Assembly: GCA_963812415.1 (NCBI GenBank)
Contig: CAWEVH010000034.1
Span: 1-64,000 of the forward strand
DNA length: 64,000 nucleotides
Reading direction: 5' to 3'
From: JACVRW01 sp963812415
GTDB taxonomy: Bacteria > Actinomycetota > Thermoleophilia > Solirubrobacterales > Thermoleophilaceae
The first letter of the stretch is position 1. Each line of letters opens with the position of its first letter. Made by a program: the position numbers and the translations under genes. The notes beneath the pieces were generated by a model. It was given only the letters and a program-made list of their open reading frames with translations. It was not told where the DNA came from and made no database searches. Positions 62,287-64,000 of this stretch are shown in pieces.

Positions 62287-62450
62287 TTACTCGCTCAGCC
62301 CGGCGGCTTCGAGCGCCTCTCTGGGGTCGAGGTATGCCTTCGCGTGGATCACTTTGCCGTTCTTGAAACTCGACCACCCAGCCGACGGGCGATTCGATTT
62401 CGGCACCGCTCTCCGCGCCCGGTGCGCGGATCCGTCCGATCGCGACCACC
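62287..62450 (-). pseudogene. 3' remnant of a SnoaL-like gene
   Basis: Two frames together read VAIGRIRAPGAESGAEIESP followed by FKNGKVIHAKAYLDPREALE and AAGLSE with a stop at 62287. This is the typical end of a nuclear-transport-factor-2-like protein of Thermoleophilia. The upstream two thirds are absent and one frame change lies near 62365. Confidence 0.6.
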
Positions 62451-62516
62451 CGATCGCCAAGCGCGGGTCATCCCCCCACCCCCGGGTCATGCTCCCAGCG
62501 GCGCCCGGGGGGACAG

Positions 62517-62662
62517 CGCGGGGCCGGAAACCTAAGGAACACACTTGTGTCTGAAACCCCACTACGTCGCAAGGGTGTTCGGGAATCCGGCCCCGCGCCT
62601 TCGAAGCTAGGCGTGGTGAGCATCTCGCGCACTCCCACAGTTGCGGTATTTGCCGCGCTGAT
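62517..62662. repeat. 146-base direct repeat, copy 1
   Basis: Imperfect copy of 63015-63160. Shared blocks include GTTCGGGAATCCGGCCCC, TAGGCGTGG, GAGCATCT and CACTCCCACAGTTGCGGTAT, with TTTGCCGCGCTGAT at the end. No protein-coding pattern. A short third match (GGTGAGCGTC, GGTTGCGGTATCAC) lies at 62732-62770. Confidence 0.8.
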
Positions 62663-62668
62663 CTTTCG

Positions 62669-62953
62669 AGCGCCAACGCCGGCCACCGAGCTCCGGTCGG
62701 GTGCCAACGTTGGCACCTCGAACGCTAGGAGCGGTGAGCGTCGAGCGCCATCGCACGGTTGCGGTATCACGGTTGGAACGTGCCTGCCGGAAGGTGTAGC
62801 GTGCGAACAGCGTCGTCCGTTGATCTTTGGGTCTGGCAGTGCCGTGGCTTCTCCCGATCTCGGGCGGCGCCCCCGCGTGCGCATCGTCCCGGTGCGCATT
62901 TCGAGTGCCAACGCTGGCACTCTCGGACTCCGGCCGAGTGCCAACGTTGGCAG
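62669..62953. repeat. Cluster of TGCCAACGTTGGCA palindromes
   Basis: Four related inverted repeats: degenerate GCGCCAACGCCGGCC (62670-62684), perfect GTGCCAACGTTGGCAC (62701-62716), AGTGCCAACGCTGGCACT (62904-62921) and TGCCAACGTTGGCA (62939-62952). They come in two pairs spaced 31 and 33 bases. They could be protein-binding sites or parts of a mobile repeat; there is no adjacent gene start. Confidence 0.7.
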
Positions 62954-63014
62954 TCCAAGAACGTCTCGACGTGCCGACAATTGTCACCGCTCGACCCTCG
63001 GTGCCGTCGGCAGG

Positions 63015-63160
63015 CGGGGCGGGAAACCCAGGGAACACGCGTGCGTCGCCCGGCCCAGGGAGACGGCGTCGCAGGGGCGTTCGGGAATCCGGCCCCTGGC
63101 GACCGTAGGCGTGGCGAGCATCTAGCGCACTCCCACAGTTGCGGTATTTGCCGCGCTGAT
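63015..63160. repeat. 146-base direct repeat, copy 2
   Basis: Second copy of the module at 62517-62662, of equal length and about 498 bases downstream. The right half is the better conserved part (GAGCATCTAGCGCACTCCCA onward). Confidence 0.8.
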
Positions 63161-63830
63161 TGGTCATCACTCGCCGAGCGGTGAATGACCAGCTCGCCCT
63201 GGTCCTCCTCCGCAACCTCGCGGCACGGCGGACCATCGACCGTCGCCGGTCCCGACGCCTTCGCGCCTAGCCTCGTGTGGCATGGGGGCTCGAACCGGAG
63301 CGTACGAAGCGATCTCGGGGTCGAAAGGATCAAAGCAGCGAGCGCGCAGCGCCGGAGGCCGTGCGCCGGCCGCTGCTGCTTGGCTCTGCTCCGGCGTGTC
63401 GAAGCGCAGCGCACCCGCGACCACGGTACGGCCGGAGCCGCCCCGCTCGCGCCCGCCACGGAAAGAGTGAGCCGCTGCCGGGAGAACGCACCTGGCCCAG
63501 AAGTTCTTCCCCCCAAGGAACGCCACTGGCGATAGCGATCCTGATCCCGGCTCCGAACCTAGGAGTACGTCGTACTCGCCATTGTCCTGATCGCCTATTG
63601 GGCGGTAAGGCGACGAGGGCCGTGATCGAGCGCCGTGGCTTGACCCCCTCCCGTGTCCACGTTCCCGGCGCTCCGGTGTCCACGTCGTGTCCACGTCGGG
63701 GTGCGCGAAGGTGCGTCCCTATGCGCGGCAACCCCGGCGCTTGCGCGGGGTTGCATGGCGTTGCAATGCGGGTGTTAGGTCGGGGCGACTGGTTCAGGTC
63801 CGCTCTAGGAGCGGGATCGCGGCCCGCTTG
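63161..63830. other. Gene-poor stretch with short repeats and a hairpin
   Basis: No convincing gene in 670 bases; the open frames on both strands are low-complexity in residues. Seen features are three copies of GTGTCCACGT (63653-63662, 63676-63685, 63687-63696) and a hairpin GCAACCCC/GGGGTTGC at 63728-63754, placed so that it could end a transcript coming from the right-edge minus-strand gene. Confidence 0.5.
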
Positions 63831-63998
63831 CTACCCGTCTGCGACCCGAACGGCGGGCACCGGGTCTTTACCCACGTAGACGGCCACCGTCCACGATCGC
63901 ATCTGGTTGCCCGGCTCGACGACCGGCCCCTCAGTGATTAGCACCCACTCGTAACCCTGCATGGCGAGCCGTTCCGCCGCTTCCGCGTAACGGTCAGG
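63831..63998 (-). CDS. C-terminal part of an unknown protein, start outside window
   Basis: The last 55 codons read DRYAEAAERLAMQGYEWVLI and go on with TEGPVVEPGNQMRSWTVAVY and VGKDPVPAVRVADG, then TAG at 63831-63833. It looks clearly coding: a helix followed by strands. I do not know the family. The gene runs off the right edge; a hairpin lies 77 bases after its stop. Confidence 0.6.
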   Translation of the reverse strand, partial: PDRYAEAAERLAMQGYEWVLITEGPVVEPGNQMRSWTVAVYVGKDPVPAVRVADG

Positions 63999-64000
63999 GC

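Noticed and set aside
62500..63200. Minus-strand frames with shared residues such as DQRGKYRNCGS
   Set aside because: The likeness is due to the duplicated 146-base DNA modules; there is no start site and no coding pattern, so they are treated as non-coding repeats.
63284..63300. GGGCTCGAACCGG resembling a tRNA T-arm
   Set aside because: No acceptor, D or anticodon arms could be placed around it on either strand.

Overview
This window is about 70% GC, uses GTG and TTG starts freely, and packs genes into operons with 4-base ATGA or GTGA overlaps. It carries LuxR-type ATPase regulators, MMPL transporters, LVIVP beta-propellers and many small NTF2/SnoaL proteins. Together these suggest an actinobacterium, most likely of the class Thermoleophilia (Solirubrobacterales-like); this is inferred from gene content, not from a marker gene. 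The DNA is chromosomal in character, with housekeeping genes (folP, glpD, sodA, cydAB, two tRNAs) mixed with accessory and decayed genes.

Layout. 0-3.2 kb: an ECF42-type sigma factor with its DGPF partner and an MFS drug pump, linked by two near-identical promoter candidates. 3.2-9.4 kb: secreted proteins (propeller plus RTX repeats, LVIVP propeller, a two-part putative copper protein). 9.4-14.2 kb: a Rho-like protein with an altered P-loop, a two-gene cyclic 2,3-diphosphoglycerate pathway, and a secreted protein. 14.3-18.1 kb: an overlapping operon nitroreductase-glpD-folP-metallophosphoesterase. 18.1-25.9 kb: the most interesting locus, a six-gene operon behind a cobalamin riboswitch. It encodes three exported DUF4430-like proteins, EcfT, a fused EcfAA ATPase, and an S-component fused to an alpha/alpha-barrel. 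Together these look like a bacterial, split version of transcobalamin attached to an ECF vitamin transporter. 25.9-27.5 kb: tRNA-Glu followed by element remnants. 27.6-36 kb: MMPL pump, LuxR ATPase, fatty-acid-hydroxylase-like protein, ArsR/SRPBCC pair, GNAT, tRNA-Leu.

36-47.7 kb: a metal and redox block (sodA, Fur-family regulator, ZnuA-like lipoprotein with a Zur-like box, MBL-rhodanese protein, DUF1059), a broken LVIVP gene, two small membrane genes, cydAB with a small partner ORF, a CPA2 antiporter and a histidine phosphatase. 47.8-51.2 kb: two tandem small secreted paralogs and a long surface protein, all heavily frameshifted. 51.3-62.3 kb: response regulator, glutamate-cysteine ligase, YceI/TetR/nitronate monooxygenase, ArsR/DUF899/SRPBCC, alpha/beta hydrolase, an internally deleted NCS1 permease and a delta-60 repeat protein. 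62.3-64 kb: a gene-poor stretch with duplicated 146-base modules and palindromes, then a gene running off the right edge.

A recurring feature is broken genes. Several have one frameshift, three have many, and two (an SDR and an NCS1 permease) keep both ends but have lost the middle. Part of this may be assembly error, so the breaks are recorded gene by gene.
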